Below the pieces are notes generated by a model. That model saw only the letters and a list, made by a program, of their open reading frames with translations, did not search any database and was not told the origin of the DNA. Below, in pieces: positions 42,596 through 52,768 of a stretch of 64,000 nt of DNA (the stretch's first letter is position 1; each line of letters opens with the position of its first letter). This DNA is from Doryteuthis pealeii (taxonomy: Eukaryota; Mollusca; Cephalopoda; Myopsida; Loliginidae): NCBI GenBank assembly GCA_023376005.1, contig CM042143.1:78664778-78728777 (forward strand), in the 5' to 3' direction. Made by a program: the position numbers and the translations under genes.

Positions 42596-42892
42596 CTGGA
42601 ATCGCTACCCAGCGTTCCCTGGTAGAAGGGGGGGGTAACTTATTGTACTGATTTGTTTACTTTTGAGATTTACAAAAGCTGGACATTTTAAAGTAAAATT
42701 TCAATGCTATTTCTATGTATATGTTAATTTTTAATATCTTTGTGAATATAAATCAAATATCAATAATTTTTGCACAAAAAGCAAGAACCTGTGATATTTA
42801 ATATCTATACATATTTATTTTGTCATTAATTGTTTTATGTTCGTAGTTTTATCCTGACATACATACACACCAACTGCCCATTGTATATGTAT
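42596..42892 (+). repeat. Third copy of the 385-bp repeat, partial
   Basis: Starts 'atcgctacccagcgttccct' and continues through 'gaatataaatcaaatatcaa' and 'gtgatatttaat' to 'ttgtatatgtatt'. Shortened internally. Confidence 0.72.
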
Positions 42893-42894
42893 TA

Positions 42895-43138
42895 AAAAAA
42901 AGTCATCGGGGCGCCCTAATGTCGGTATCAGCCAGTCAGCGAGGGGTCTATCCCCTTTTCAATAGCGCTAGACCAAGGAGATTGTTTTTTAGCATCTGAG
43001 GTGGAGCGCCACACTACCATCAGCTCCTTACTTTACCGCACTGATCCCTGTGCTACTCATACGCTGAGTTGGCGAGGACCGGTATCGAACTAGGAACCTT
43101 GTGGTTTCTAGACGAACGCTCTACCGACTGAGCTAGGG
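42895..43138 (-). repeat. tRNA-derived SINE, family I
   Basis: Minus-sense A-box-like (from 'ccgactgagcta') and B-box-like (from 'ggtatcgaacta') sequences with the full body to 'cgatgacttttttt'. Confidence 0.87.
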
Positions 43139-43140
43139 TC

Positions 43141-43915
43141 CTAAATTTTCTGTGGTCCCCTTTTGGCTCCTTGTACTCCACATCGAATTTGCCATTGTGA
43201 GCCGTAAGTGTCCATATGGCACCCGTTAAGAAACCCTGTTTTAGACCTGTTTTAGACATTGAACTTAAATCTTTGTATCGTTCATTCTCATATATAACCA
43301 CTAAGTCGTTCCAATTGGTAGATATATTCTATAATTCTGTTGATTGTGCTTGTTGTTGCATCGTTATCTTGATTGTGGGCGTGTTTATAGTGGCATATTG
43401 TCATTGCGCAGTAAGTATTTATGCAAAGTTGTTCGGCGGCGTAACGAAGTGTCGGCAAGTCAACTCTGTTTCCACCAATCAAATCCACGGATCATTGATC
43501 TTCGTTTTTCCCGCGTCTTCGGTCAACAATGAGCTTGAATGAGCGGCAAATCAAGCGCCTTTGCCCAAGTGCAATCAGTTGGCCATTGAAAAAGACAAGC
43601 GGCTGACAAAAGACAAGGGAAAAACGAGACGCTGGGCTCGTGACTCGATAAACACGACATCGACATTGCATGGACTCTTCGGATGGGTGCATCTGTGGTC
43701 GTTCATTTGCGAATATTTTCAATCGTACCGATTTTTCCACGTTCTCTCATTGGAATAATCAAATAGCGACATTTTCGACCAGAACAAAATCAAAGCATTG
43801 CAACACCATCGGATGAAAATACCGTGGAAATTCCACGGTGGAATTAGAAACAATCACCAACGATTAAAGAACAATGACATTTTCAATGCTTTATCTATGG
43901 AATTACAGATAAAAT
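43141..43915. other. Balanced-composition stretch, no gene recognised
   Basis: Less repetitive and richer in GC than its surroundings, with overlapping ORFs of up to 108 codons on both strands. None shows a recognisable domain, and no frame clearly dominates. Confidence 0.35.
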
Positions 43916-43936
43916 CCTAATTATATATATATATAT

Positions 43937-44173
43937 ACAAGGTGTGTCAAAAAGTGTCGAGATTTTTTGTACTTTTGAGACACCTTATATTCTGAAAAAA
44001 AATAATGTTCCTTCATTCTTCATTTCTATCTTGGTAAATACAGCTTGAAACTTGGTACTTTTTGACACACCTTGTATTCTGGAGAGAGAAAATAATGAAT
44101 GGAACGTTATTTTTTTCCGAATACAAGGTGTGTCAAAAAGTACAAAAAATATCGATACTTTTTTTACACCTTG

Positions 44174-44175
<2 letters not shown>
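43937..44175. mobile_element. Mariner-type MITE, inverted pair of units
   Basis: A terminal hairpin (acaaggtgtgtcaaaaagtg ... acacctta), a minus-sense unit, then a shortened plus-sense unit with 'acaaggtgtgtcaaaaagta' and its inverse. TA runs flank both sides. Confidence 0.75.
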
Positions 44176-44244
<69 letters not shown>

Positions 44245-44258
44245 GAGAGAGAGAGAGA
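44174..44258. repeat. (TA)n-(GA)n microsatellite
   Basis: TA repeat followed by GA repeat. Confidence 0.96.
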
Positions 44259-44274
44259 ATTTATCTAATTAATG

Positions 44275-44535
44275 CTTTGCATAGTAAGTTAAGGCAACGT
44301 GACCATGGAGTCAACGGCAACATCCGTCATCGCTCCTGGCAAGTCCTCCGCACGGCGTCCAGTGTCCGCACTTGTATGTAAGTTTTTGCTAGTCGACTAA
44401 GACTGGTCTTTCCATGTGTCGGTGTCTATAGGAGGATGTCGCATGGGTTCATCTTACTTCTCTGCAGTGCTCAGCATGTCCTGTTCGTCTAGTATGTCCT
44501 TTCTGATAGGAGGTAAATGGTCGTATAACTGCGGT
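44275..44535 (-). pseudogene. RTE-type LINE fragment
   Basis: The minus strand carries broken equivalents of LYDHLPPIRKDILDEQDMLS (compare LYGHLPPTSQTIRVRRTRHA at 54884-55300) and parts of the LTKTYIQVRTLDA-like region. Several frameshifts. It abuts a (GT)n tract on its 5' side. Confidence 0.7.
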
Positions 44536-44536
44536 T

Positions 44537-44538
44537 TT

Positions 44539-44590
<52 letters not shown>
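44537..44590. repeat. (GT)n microsatellite
   Basis: GT repeat. Confidence 0.97.
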
Positions 44591-44592
<2 letters not shown>

Positions 44593-44749
44593 AAATGGAA
44601 CGTTAATTTCTTTAAAATAGTCCGCTTGGTACTCAATATTTGTCTACATCTCTAAAAACCATAAATTTTGTAATATAAGTTTTTTCAGTGTAACGTAGTG
44701 GTACCAATTTAAGGGGGGTATATATTCATAATTTACTTTAAACTTGGCT

Positions 44750-44990
44750 TTAAAGCTTTAAACTTGGTACTTTTTGACACACTTTGTATTCTGAAAATAA
44801 ACAGCGTTCCATTCATTCTTCATTTCTATCTTGGTAAATACAGCTTTAAACTTGGTACTTTTTGACACACCTTGTATTCTGAAAAAAATTAATGAATGTA
44901 ATTTTTTTGTTTGTTTTTTTTTTTTCAGAATACAAGATGAGTCAAAAAGTACAAAAAATCTCGATACTTTTTAGACACACCTTGTACTTT
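44750..44990. mobile_element. Mariner-type MITE array, two minus units and an inverted end
   Basis: Repeated 'aacttggtactttttgacac', 'aacagcgttccattcattc' and 'atctatcttggtaaatac'-type phrases, then 'aatacaagatgagtcaaaaa' and the inverse terminus. Confidence 0.75.
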
Positions 44991-44999
44991 TTTCCTCAC

Positions 45000-45465
45000 A
45001 TCCCGTATGTCCAGAAAGTAATCCACTGCATTTTGCTAAAAAAAAAAAATAGATATATCTATATCACGAAAGAGATATAGTTCTATGAACTGAAATTCTT
45101 GAGTTCTTAAGCTATTTGATTAAACTGTTCTTGAGTTATCTGGCAATATGCAATATACAATATCCCGTTTTTTGCTGAGCTGCGACGGGATGCAGTGCAA
45201 TGAAATGAACCTCAATGGACTGTGTGTGTTTATTTTTTGGTCCGAATCTCACATTTCTCGAATCACCGGTCTGATGTGTCGGTTCTTTGTGCCATTGTCA
45301 AAGGAAACGCCCATATCTGTGTCCAAGACAATCTGCGTCTGTGAAGAGCTATGGGCCTTGGCCCAGATCTTTTTTCCCAGGCTAGATGGAACGGCAGGGA
45401 ATCTTTGTTTAATTATAAATTAACAATACTGCGTTATGACCATTTCAATCGGAAGAGCAACAACA
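45000..45465. other. No gene recognised
   Basis: A 91-codon plus ORF at 45148-45423 has a cysteine-containing but unrecognised sequence. No conserved motif. Confidence 0.35.
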
Positions 45466-45493
45466 TAAACAACAATAATACTTATATAAAACG

Positions 45494-45544
<51 letters not shown>

Positions 45545-45558
45545 TTTTTTTCTTCATT

Positions 45559-45606
<48 letters not shown>

Positions 45607-45717
45607 TTTTTACTTGAAGGCACTTTCAACGCATGTATCGCATAAAATTCGATACTTTTTCTTATAGAAAATGAACTTGACAAGTGTATCCCAGCAAAGG
45701 ATGGCTCGATGTGTAGA

Positions 45718-45763
45718 ATACCGTACAGACTGTTTCGACTTTATTAAGTCTCATCAGCGGTAT
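45718..45763 (-). ncRNA. Candidate type I hammerhead ribozyme
   Basis: Read on the minus strand, the 46 nt fold as a hammerhead. Helix I is 6 bp (ATACCG at 45763-45758 with CGGTAT at 45723-45718). The core CTGATGA is at 45757-45751. Helix II is 5 bp with a 4-nt loop (GACTT-AATA-AAGTC, 45750-45737). GAAA follows, then helix III (ACA with TGT, loop GTC; the fourth pair G-C is also possible). The cleavage-site nucleotides are U16.1 and A17, so cleavage is predicted between minus-strand positions 45724 and 45723. All conserved core positions are present. The short helix III is like that of ribozymes in retrotransposons and satellite repeats. The fold is inferred by eye and activity is untested. 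Confidence 0.75.
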
Positions 45764-45775
45764 ATACTAACGACA

Positions 45776-45842
45776 GAAATCGAAACCGGGACTTTAGCAG
45801 ACACAGTGAAACACTAGTGAAACACTTTTATCGCCTCGGCCA
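45776..45842 (-). promoter_or_regulatory. tRNA-like A and B boxes upstream of the hammerhead
   Basis: In the minus sense, A-box-like TGGCCGAGGCGA (45842-45831) and B-box-like GGTTTCGATTTC (45787-45776), with a tRNA-like spacing of about 43 nt. The hammerhead starts about 13 nt downstream. The pattern resembles a serine-type tRNA head of a SINE. The B box has one extra T relative to consensus. Confidence 0.6.
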
Positions 45843-45883
45843 CAGTACACAGCTGACCATCCTAGCGAAATTAAGCTTGTCAA

Positions 45884-45917
45884 ATATATATATATATATA
45901 TAGTAAATGAAGAAAAA

Positions 45918-45950
<33 letters not shown>

Positions 45951-45976
45951 CGTTTTATATAAGTATTATTGTTGTT

Positions 45977-46027
<51 letters not shown>
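45884..46027. repeat. (TA)n tracts of the right arm and beyond
   Basis: Three TA runs interrupted by the right-arm sequence. Confidence 0.95.
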
Positions 46028-46031
<4 letters not shown>

Positions 46032-46367
46032 GTAAATGAAGAAAAAACCTTTAAATTTGTTTCATGTAATAATTTAACAAGTCGTTGTATCTTCAGACAA
46101 AAAGAAAAAAAAGAAAAAGAAAAAAAAAGAAAAAACATGGGTGTTACATGTTTTTGATTTTTGTTTTTGTTTTTTTGTTTTTGTTTCTTTCTCTTTACCT
46201 TTTTATTTTTTTATTTTTTTGCTTATAGTTTGAAGATGCTGCGACTTGCAGTGGAAATATTGCTCTGTCCTTTCAAACACCTGGAAGAAAGCACATCGAG
46301 CTCTTGCAACTGATGACTTGTATTATTACAGTTGAACCCCACATGGAATGATCCTCATCACCAATTT

Positions 46368-46388
46368 TATATATATATAGATATATAA

Positions 46389-46440
<52 letters not shown>
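46368..46440. repeat. (TA)n-(TG)n microsatellite
   Basis: TA then TG repeats. Confidence 0.97.
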
Positions 46441-46445
<5 letters not shown>

Positions 46446-46667
46446 TCTCATTGTTTTATTGTAGTTAATTTTTGAGTACTACACTTAAAATACATTAACT
46501 TAGGGAATAAGTCAATTTCCAGTCCAAGTTGCAACTGAATGACATTTTTAGGCGTCTTCGGTCGTACTGAGTGTGATTTATAATAATCCAAATTATTTGC
46601 AAATTGGACAGCTAATTGTTTTAATTTCTAAGCATGTTATGTGTATTGCTTTTTAAATATCTAAAAT

Positions 46668-46750
46668 CATCGAGATTTTTTGTACTTTTTGACATACCTT
46701 GTATTAAAAAAAAATAACGTTCCATTCATAAATTTTTTTCAGAATACAAG
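46668..46750 (-). mobile_element. Mariner-type MITE fragment
   Basis: One terminus ('gacataccttgtatt') with 'aacgttccattcat'; the rest is missing. Confidence 0.65.
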
Positions 46751-47059
46751 TTGACTTATTTAGGTTCTTCCGCCGTGTCCCACATCCACCATGCTGCTAC
46801 CCATGGTTTGGTTTTACAGGCCTATGTGGCATGTAAGGGAAGGAGGGAGAGAGAGTGCCAGAAGGAAGGAGAGAGAGTGCCAGAATGAAGGAGAGACAGA
46901 CAGACATGTAGAGGCAGACGGGGAGGTAAATAGGGGGGAGTCTATATAGTAGGTAAGTTTTAACTTAGTATAAGTCCACATGTCCCATCCTAGATTATCG
47001 TTTAAAGGAGTGGAGCGTGGAAGGGTTTTAATTTTATCTATTTATATACAGAGAGGAGA

Positions 47060-47587
47060 GAGAAGGAAAGGGTAAGAAAGTCAGTGGGAGGGCATTGGGT
47101 TTCTACGAGCTACCTTTTTGATACCGGACACCGAGACAAGTTTTTACTTATATTATCATGTTAAAAGCAATTGGTCAAATATTAGAATAAGCATTTGAAA
47201 ATATACATACGAAACAAAATTAATCTGATAATACAACTTTAAAATTAATTTAACACAATTAAATAGTTTACCATATATATGCTTCGCGATTTTCAGTCAA
47301 AATTTCGGCCGTCTTTGCTTTGTGAAAATAATACAGGTTCTGATTTTTTTATAATGGATTAAAGAGATACTGGGGAATGGCATAGTAGGGGAAGGGCAGA
47401 GTAGGGGGGGGAGGCAGAAAGAAAAAGAAGGAAAGGGTAAGAAAGTCAGCGGAGGGCATTGGGTTTCTACGAGCTACCTTTTTGATACCGGACACCGAGA
47501 CAAGTTTTTACTTATATTATCATGTTAAAAGCAATTGGTCAAATATTAGAATAAGCATTTGAAAATATACCTACGAAACAAAATTAA

Positions 47588-47594
<7 letters not shown>
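47060..47594 (+). repeat. Direct duplication of about 170 bp, 365 bp apart
   Basis: 47060-47230 and 47425-47594 are nearly identical ('ttgggtttctacgagctacc', 'ttttgataccggacaccgag', 'catgttaaaagcaattggtc'). Only a few differences are visible, suggesting a recent duplication. The second copy ends directly in a 74-bp (TA)n run. Confidence 0.92.

Positions 47595-47666
<72 letters not shown>
47593..47666. repeat. (TA)n microsatellite
   Basis: Perfect TA run joining the duplication to the SINE tail. Confidence 0.97.
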
Positions 47667-47668
<2 letters not shown>

Positions 47669-47669
47669 A

Positions 47670-47880
47670 ACCCCTTCTCTTAGATTGGTTATCTTACCAA
47701 GTTAAAGAGTCCGATCTCTTCTACTATTTACTCATAGCTAAAGGGAGAATAGTTGAATACATGCCTTTCGCAGGGGTATTAGCGCTATGTGAAATTCAAA
47801 CAGCATCATCCAGGATTTGAACTCGTCTCGCCGTATATGTTTCCTACGACAATAGCCTTTACACCACGCGCCTACATTCT
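47670..47880 (-). repeat. tRNA-derived SINE, family II
   Basis: In the minus sense: A-box-like GTGGTGTAAAGGC, B-box-like CGAGTTCAAATCCTGG and body. The 3' end faces the (TA)n run. Confidence 0.83.
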
Positions 47881-48115
47881 CGTAATCGAGTTGGGTTCAA
47901 AAAGTATTGAGACTAGGGCTGTATTTACCTAGTCAGAAATGAACAGTGATTATTAATTTTCTTTACAATATTTCCTGTGGCATTTCAGTCTTATTCTACT
48001 ACTGAAAACATGTTACATAATGTTACCTGAAAACATGTTACATTTTTGTGAGACCGTATCTTACGTATTAGTATAGTGTAGAGTATACCCGTGAAGGTAT
48101 ATTCGCCTTGTATAC

Positions 48116-48648
48116 GAAGTATATCAGAAAAGTTCCAGAACTGGTGTCACAAAACAATGTATTTCAAATCCAAACTACAAACTACAAGTTATCCCCATTC
48201 AAAGTAATCCCCCTGGAGTCTAATGTACTGTCCCATCCTTCTCTGCCACGCTTGCATGCACTCATGGAAGGATTCTTCCGGGATTCTCCGTAGCTCTGTC
48301 GTCACGGCCTTTTTGATGTCGTACACATCCTAAAACGTGTTTCCTTGATTATCCTCTTGAGCTAGGGGAAGAGGAAATTATCACATGAGCCAGGTCTGGC
48401 GAGTAGGGAGGTTGCTTCAGAACAGTGATGCTCTTCTGGGCCAGGAAGTCCCGGATACTCAGGTCAGTGTGGACAGGTGCGTTGTCATGGTGAAGCACCC
48501 ATGAGTTGTTCTGCCACATCTCTCGCCTCTTCTCGCGCACTGAACTAAGTATCTCTTTGTCGACATGCTGGTTGATCGTCTGGCCCTGTGTCAAGAACTC
48601 ACAGTGGACGATGCCCCTCACATCGAAGTTTTCTGACATACCTCGTAC
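48116..48648 (-). pseudogene. Internally deleted mariner (DD34D) transposon
   Basis: The ends are inverted: right terminus CGAGGTATGTCAGAAAA (minus sense from 48646) and left terminus CGAAGTATATCAGAAAA (from 48116), each preceded by TA. A minus-strand frame (48639-48349) reads MSENFDVRGIVHCEFLTQGQ, then HHDNAPVHT and LKQPPYSPDLAH. After a one-base frameshift, CDNFLFP and LKRIIKETRFRMC follow, and a decayed C-terminus extends to about 48160. The spacing from the D of DNAPVH to the D of CDN is 34 residues, the mariner signature. The N-terminal DNA-binding region and first catalytic Asp are deleted. A full mariner is about 1.3 kb; this is about 0.53 kb. Confidence 0.88.
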
Positions 48649-48649
48649 T

Positions 48650-49190
48650 AATCTTCCTCTATGGATCTGGGTGGCTGTTGTCTTTTACCTGCATACCTGG
48701 ATCTGTCTATCTCTCGGTGGCTGTTCTTCTGGTCTTGAGTTTCTTGTTGGAATACTTGTCTTGATCTTGGGAAGTCTTTTGTGTCTTGGTCCTTTGTTTG
48801 TTTTTTGATTAACGAACACAAGACTTTCTTTTTTTATAGATGCATTTTATTTTTAATATTATGCACAAAACAAATGCTCGTGTGAAAATGGCTAATTTAA
48901 CGAGAGACACCATCGTACGTCTGACTCGTCCGGTCACCCAGTCAAATCTGATTTCTCTTAACTAACTTCTCACGTTCACTGTCCAATTAGGTAAGAGGTC
49001 AAACAGGGTTAAATCCAGTCAATCAAATTTCCTATATTTTTACAAAAATCGTTAGCTTAATTTACCTACACTTCCGTACACAATTTATTGGTAACCTATC
49101 AATTATGTAACAAACACTTCTTTTGATATGGCGTAAAGCTGCGCCGTATTTCATTTAATGTCTCCCTGTCTTCTTGACAGGCGAAGGGAC
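48650..49190. other. No gene recognised
   Basis: No repeat family or coding signal recognised. Confidence 0.4.
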
Positions 49191-49350
49191 AAAAGGGCAG
49201 GGATATGGCCTTTCCAATAGCATTGCACAAAGTGAACCTACACAGCTTCCACCGACTGGAAATAGGACAATGGGCAGGGATCTGGGTTCACACCTTTTGA
49301 AGAGCATTGCTGCTCTGTGAACCTATGCAACTTCAGCTGACTGGCGATGG
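49190..49350 (+). repeat. Diverged tandem pair, about 80 bp
   Basis: Two units share 'gggcagggat', 'agcattgc', 'gtgaacctacacagcttcc' and 'gactgg'. Confidence 0.65.
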
Positions 49351-49860
49351 GACGGGCAACAGAAATATGGATTCATGTAGTTTTAAGTGGCATTAGTTTT
49401 CACTGAATACAAACAGCCACTAACGTGAAAGAACATGTCGGAAGAACAAAACTTGTAATTCAAGTCATTTAAATTTGGAAACTTTTTTTTTTTTAAATAA
49501 GCTCTTCTTTTTTTTATTTAAGTCTTCCAATGTAAACCGCCATTTTTTTAATACACCGAATACAGGCTAATTTTTGTCTGTTTTTATTTTTATTTTTTAA
49601 ATTCTTATCAGGGACGATCATGAAAGGATTCTCAAGTACATACGTATGTTTAATATTTTTATTCATTTATAACCCCTTTTTTTATTCACACAAAAAAAAT
49701 GTGTTTACTCAGTATGCGGACATTCCACTACATTAAGTGGCGGTATTGTATGCATGGGTGTATGTATAAATATGTACTAAGAAGAGCTTAAATCAGTACA
49801 ACTGCACAATCCCCTGTTTATGTACAGAGTGTCGACAAAAGAAATAGACATTTTAAAAAA
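49351..49860. other. AT-rich, no gene recognised
   Basis: A/T homopolymer-rich; nothing recognised. Confidence 0.4.
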
Positions 49861-49864
49861 TGTA

Positions 49865-50098
49865 TCCCTTATTCGCCATCACTCCCAGGTCCACTCTGAC
49901 CCGGAGTACCTGTTAGGGTTCCATCTATGGATTAAATTAGAAAAAATGAGTTTTAAAAAATTGTTTAAAAAATTTAGTTTTTTTTTTTAATTTGAATATC
50001 CATGAAGTATGAACAGAACAAAACGTCTTCGGCATAAAATAACCCAACAAGGGTTAACATGACGTAAAATCCAATAAGCCAAACCAAACCAAATCAAA
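49865..50098 (+). repeat. Family IV repeat, 3' part
   Basis: From 'cgccatcactcccaggtcca' to 'gacgtaaaatccaataagcc' with an AAACC-rich tail. Confidence 0.8.
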
Positions 50099-50319
50099 AG
50101 TGTATCTTTTTTTTAAACTTAAGTTATAGACACGCACGATACACAATTTTGTAGATACTTGCAAGTTTATTGTTTAGGCTTTCTAAAGCACCATGTTTTC
50201 TGCTGTAAGCCTGGTAGGTATTCACGCAACCCATTCGCCAGGGGTAGGATGTGGCACAAGGTCGCAAGTATGGGGTATCCAGCGAGGATCGAACACTACT
50301 CATTAGTAATGGTTAGTTG

Positions 50320-50985
50320 TTTGGTACGTTTGTTAGATTTCACGGCATGTCAACCCTTGGGTTGTTTTGTGCCAAAGACGTTTTTGTTTTATTCATTCTT
50401 GTCGGGTATTCACTTTTTTTTAAATTCATTAAAACAACCTTTTTAAACTCATTTTCTATCTATTTAACCATGAATGGGAACCTAACAGGTACTACCAATC
50501 CGGGTCAGAGTAGACCTGGGAATAATGGAAATGAAAAGCTCCAGAATTGGAACCTCACCACGAGATGCAATTGAACGTTATACCCAAGACACTAAGACCC
50601 TCAGTCACCGCCTTCTAGCACATATATGATAAAAGGATTGGAGTTTGTCATAAAAGTAATACGGTCAGGACAATCATATAGATACTAGGGATTGACCTGA
50701 CCAGCCGATTGATCAGAGGGGTGGGGGGCTCTCTGACAGTCCGTCTAGCCCAAATAAGGGCCAAAGTGGAGTTTTGCATGTCATGGACAGCTCATTCAGC
50801 AGTATTCCGTCCTTAAGCATCACGGCTCGCCACCTACGGCCAACAGGTGGCCCTATTGTGGAGGGGTCTTATCCTTCTTCAGAGGTGCAATCGGCGTATT
50901 CTACTGCCGCATCCGACAGGGCCGAGGAGTAACTGATCTGAGGGACAAGCTTTCTAACCACTACATCACGATGGGACACTCGTAT
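50320..50985 (-). repeat. Family IV repeat, near full length with tRNA-like head
   Basis: In the minus sense it begins near 50985 with A-box-like GTGATGTAGTGGTTAG. It runs through the 'cacctctgaagaagg', 'cacctgttggccgtaggtgg' and 'cttaaggacggaat' blocks to 'gggttgacatgccgtgaaat'. This copy best shows that family IV is tRNA-headed. Confidence 0.78.
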
Positions 50986-50999
50986 TTACCCAACCCATT

Positions 51000-51165
51000 C
51001 GCTACGGACAGGATGTGACGCAAGTTCGCAAGTATGGAACAATACTCTACATTTCCCAGATCTCCAGAACCGGAGCCTCACCACCAGATGCATTTTAGTT
51101 TTATATCCAGGACGCCAAGCAACACCAATTATGTTACTGTCATGCCACGACATTTTAAAACACAT
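51000..51165 (-). repeat. Family IV fragment
   Basis: 'tctccagaaccggagcctca' and 'ccaccagatgcatttta' match the central family IV block in inverse orientation. Confidence 0.6.
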
Positions 51166-51419
51166 ATCTAGAAATCACCGCAGACTACAATTAGTAAAAT
51201 AAATTTAAAACAGGATGTTTTGTGTAAATGTGAAAGTCCTGAGGGCCCATCAGTACCTCCCTCCACCCAACATGACCCCCAAATAACATATTGGGGCATG
51301 TTCATGCTAGTTACCTACGCACAAAAATCCACAATAAACTGGGAAAGTCAGAAAAACATATCTATTTCTATCTATTTTTCTCTATATTTTGGTAGATTTT
51401 TTTGTTCATATTTTTATTG

Positions 51420-51642
51420 TAGTAAGTAAAGTCTGCGGAGTGATCTATTGTCGATATCAGCCGGACAGCGATGGGTTCTATCCCTTTTCGCTAGCGCTAG
51501 ACATGGGATATTGTTTCTTTGCTGAAGTGGAGCACCAAACCTACCGTCAGCTCCCCACTTTACTACACAGATCAGATAACCTAAGCTGAGTTTGCGGGGA
51601 CCGGTATTGAACCCGGAACCTTGGGATTTCCTAGACAGATGC
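51420..51642 (-). repeat. tRNA-derived SINE, family I, 5' end truncated
   Basis: Minus-sense B-box-like (from 'ggtattgaacccgg') and complete body to 'agactttacttact'. The A box is missing. Confidence 0.83.
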
Positions 51643-51654
51643 ACTTTTTTAAAT

Positions 51655-52250
51655 AAACTATATTGGTGTAATGGTTATTGTCGAAGGAAATGGACTCAGT
51701 GACACGAGTTCAAATCCTGGACGGGGCCATTTGCATTTCATATTGTTACGATTTTTGTGTCCATCATTAGGCTTCAAGCAAGAGTACTCTCCAGCGGAGA
51801 TCCCTTGTGTTAAGAAGAGCGCGATCCTTAGTGAAGAAACTTTTAGTTGCTCCTTGCTGTTGGGTATGGTCCTTTGGTTGTTCCTTGGTGTCCCTTAGTG
51901 TTAGGTATGATCCTTTGGTTGTTCCTTGGTGTCTCTTAGTATTGGGTAAAATCATTGCGTTCAACAAAGACCGTCGTTTGCAGGACCTGCAAACGACAGA
52001 CTTTGCTGAACGCCAATGTCGAATAACGTGCAAATGAACGGCTGTCAATATCAGCGATTGAATAGTTAACTAACCACGGAAAGGCATGCATCCAACTATT
52101 CTCTCTCAAGCTATTGACAAATATCATAGCAGACTGGGCTATTTAACCTTAGTTAGACAACCATTCTAGGAGAAGGAAAACTCTGAATTTAAACCTGTTA
52201 AATACCGCTTAAGAGATTGACCATGTGTTGCATCCTGCTCGTGCAGAGGA
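51655..52250 (+). repeat. tRNA-derived SINE, family II, split by an insertion
   Basis: The 5' part (51655-51740) has A-box-like TTGGTGTAATGGTTA and B-box-like CGAGTTCAAATCCTGG. The 3' part (52068-52250) resumes at 'ggaaaggcatgcatccaact'. The sequence between (51742-52067) is foreign to the family. Confidence 0.85.
51742..52067. mobile_element. 325-bp insertion with tandem repeat and hairpin
   Basis: Contains two to three units of about 45 bp ('gtatgatcctttggttgttc', 'cttggtgtcccttagtgt') and a palindrome at 51954-52020 with about 28-bp arms centred on CAGGACCTG. Begins TGTTACGATTTTTG. A solo LTR or a small foldback element are possibilities; target duplications were not resolved. Confidence 0.55.
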
Positions 52251-52259
52251 GTTGTAAAT

Positions 52260-52740
52260 ACATGCATTTTTCGACCCACCTTCTACTGTGTAGAGAGTTC
52301 GATGCTCACAGTGTGAATCCTTGCCTGTAGTCTTGTGCCAGAATAAGCTAAACTAGATTAATCCAAAGCATGCATGGCTATAATCCCTTGAAAATATATA
52401 CTGATAAGAGTGAGCGCGAATGAAGACCTCACATTATTATTATCAAGCTGGAAGTCTAGAAATCGCTTTATTCTTCTAAAAGTATGTAAACGCCCAATCA
52501 ATTTTTTCGCTACAATGTGTCGTTTTTGCATAAACCGGGTTACGATAATAGAGACTGCGAGAACGCTCTTAATTTAGCGCGTCTACCTACCCTAACTCAA
52601 TAGTTATAAATCTCACCTCGCAGACTAATTTGCTCGTGCAAGTGAGCTTGATCCCCACTGTGTGTCTCACAACTGTTACCTTGTTTTGGGGTAACCTTAT
52701 TAGATACTCTAAGGCATCTACCATGGTGCGATGGTCAACA
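52260..52740. other. No gene recognised
   Basis: Nothing recognised apart from isolated short ORFs. Confidence 0.4.
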
Positions 52741-52768
52741 AGCTAGATTAATTTGCTATTGTACTGTG

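Larger units (their letters stand above)
45466..45980. repeat. Large TA-rich inverted repeat around the ribozyme locus
   Basis: The left arm (45466-45565: 'aataatacttatataaaacg', TA run, 'tcttcatttactatatat') is repeated inverted at 45897-45980 ('atatagtaaatgaagaaaaa', TA run, 'cgttttatataagtattatt'). The roughly 290-bp loop contains the tRNA-like boxes and the hammerhead. Confidence 0.85.

Noticed and set aside
45148..45423. 91-codon ORF as a possible host exon
   Set aside because: No recognised domain, no splice or codon evidence that could be supported, and a TA/mariner-type repeat setting.
48506..48808. Plus-strand ORF over the mariner
   Set aside because: Antisense to the transposase remnant for the first 140 bp, then unrelated sequence; no motif.
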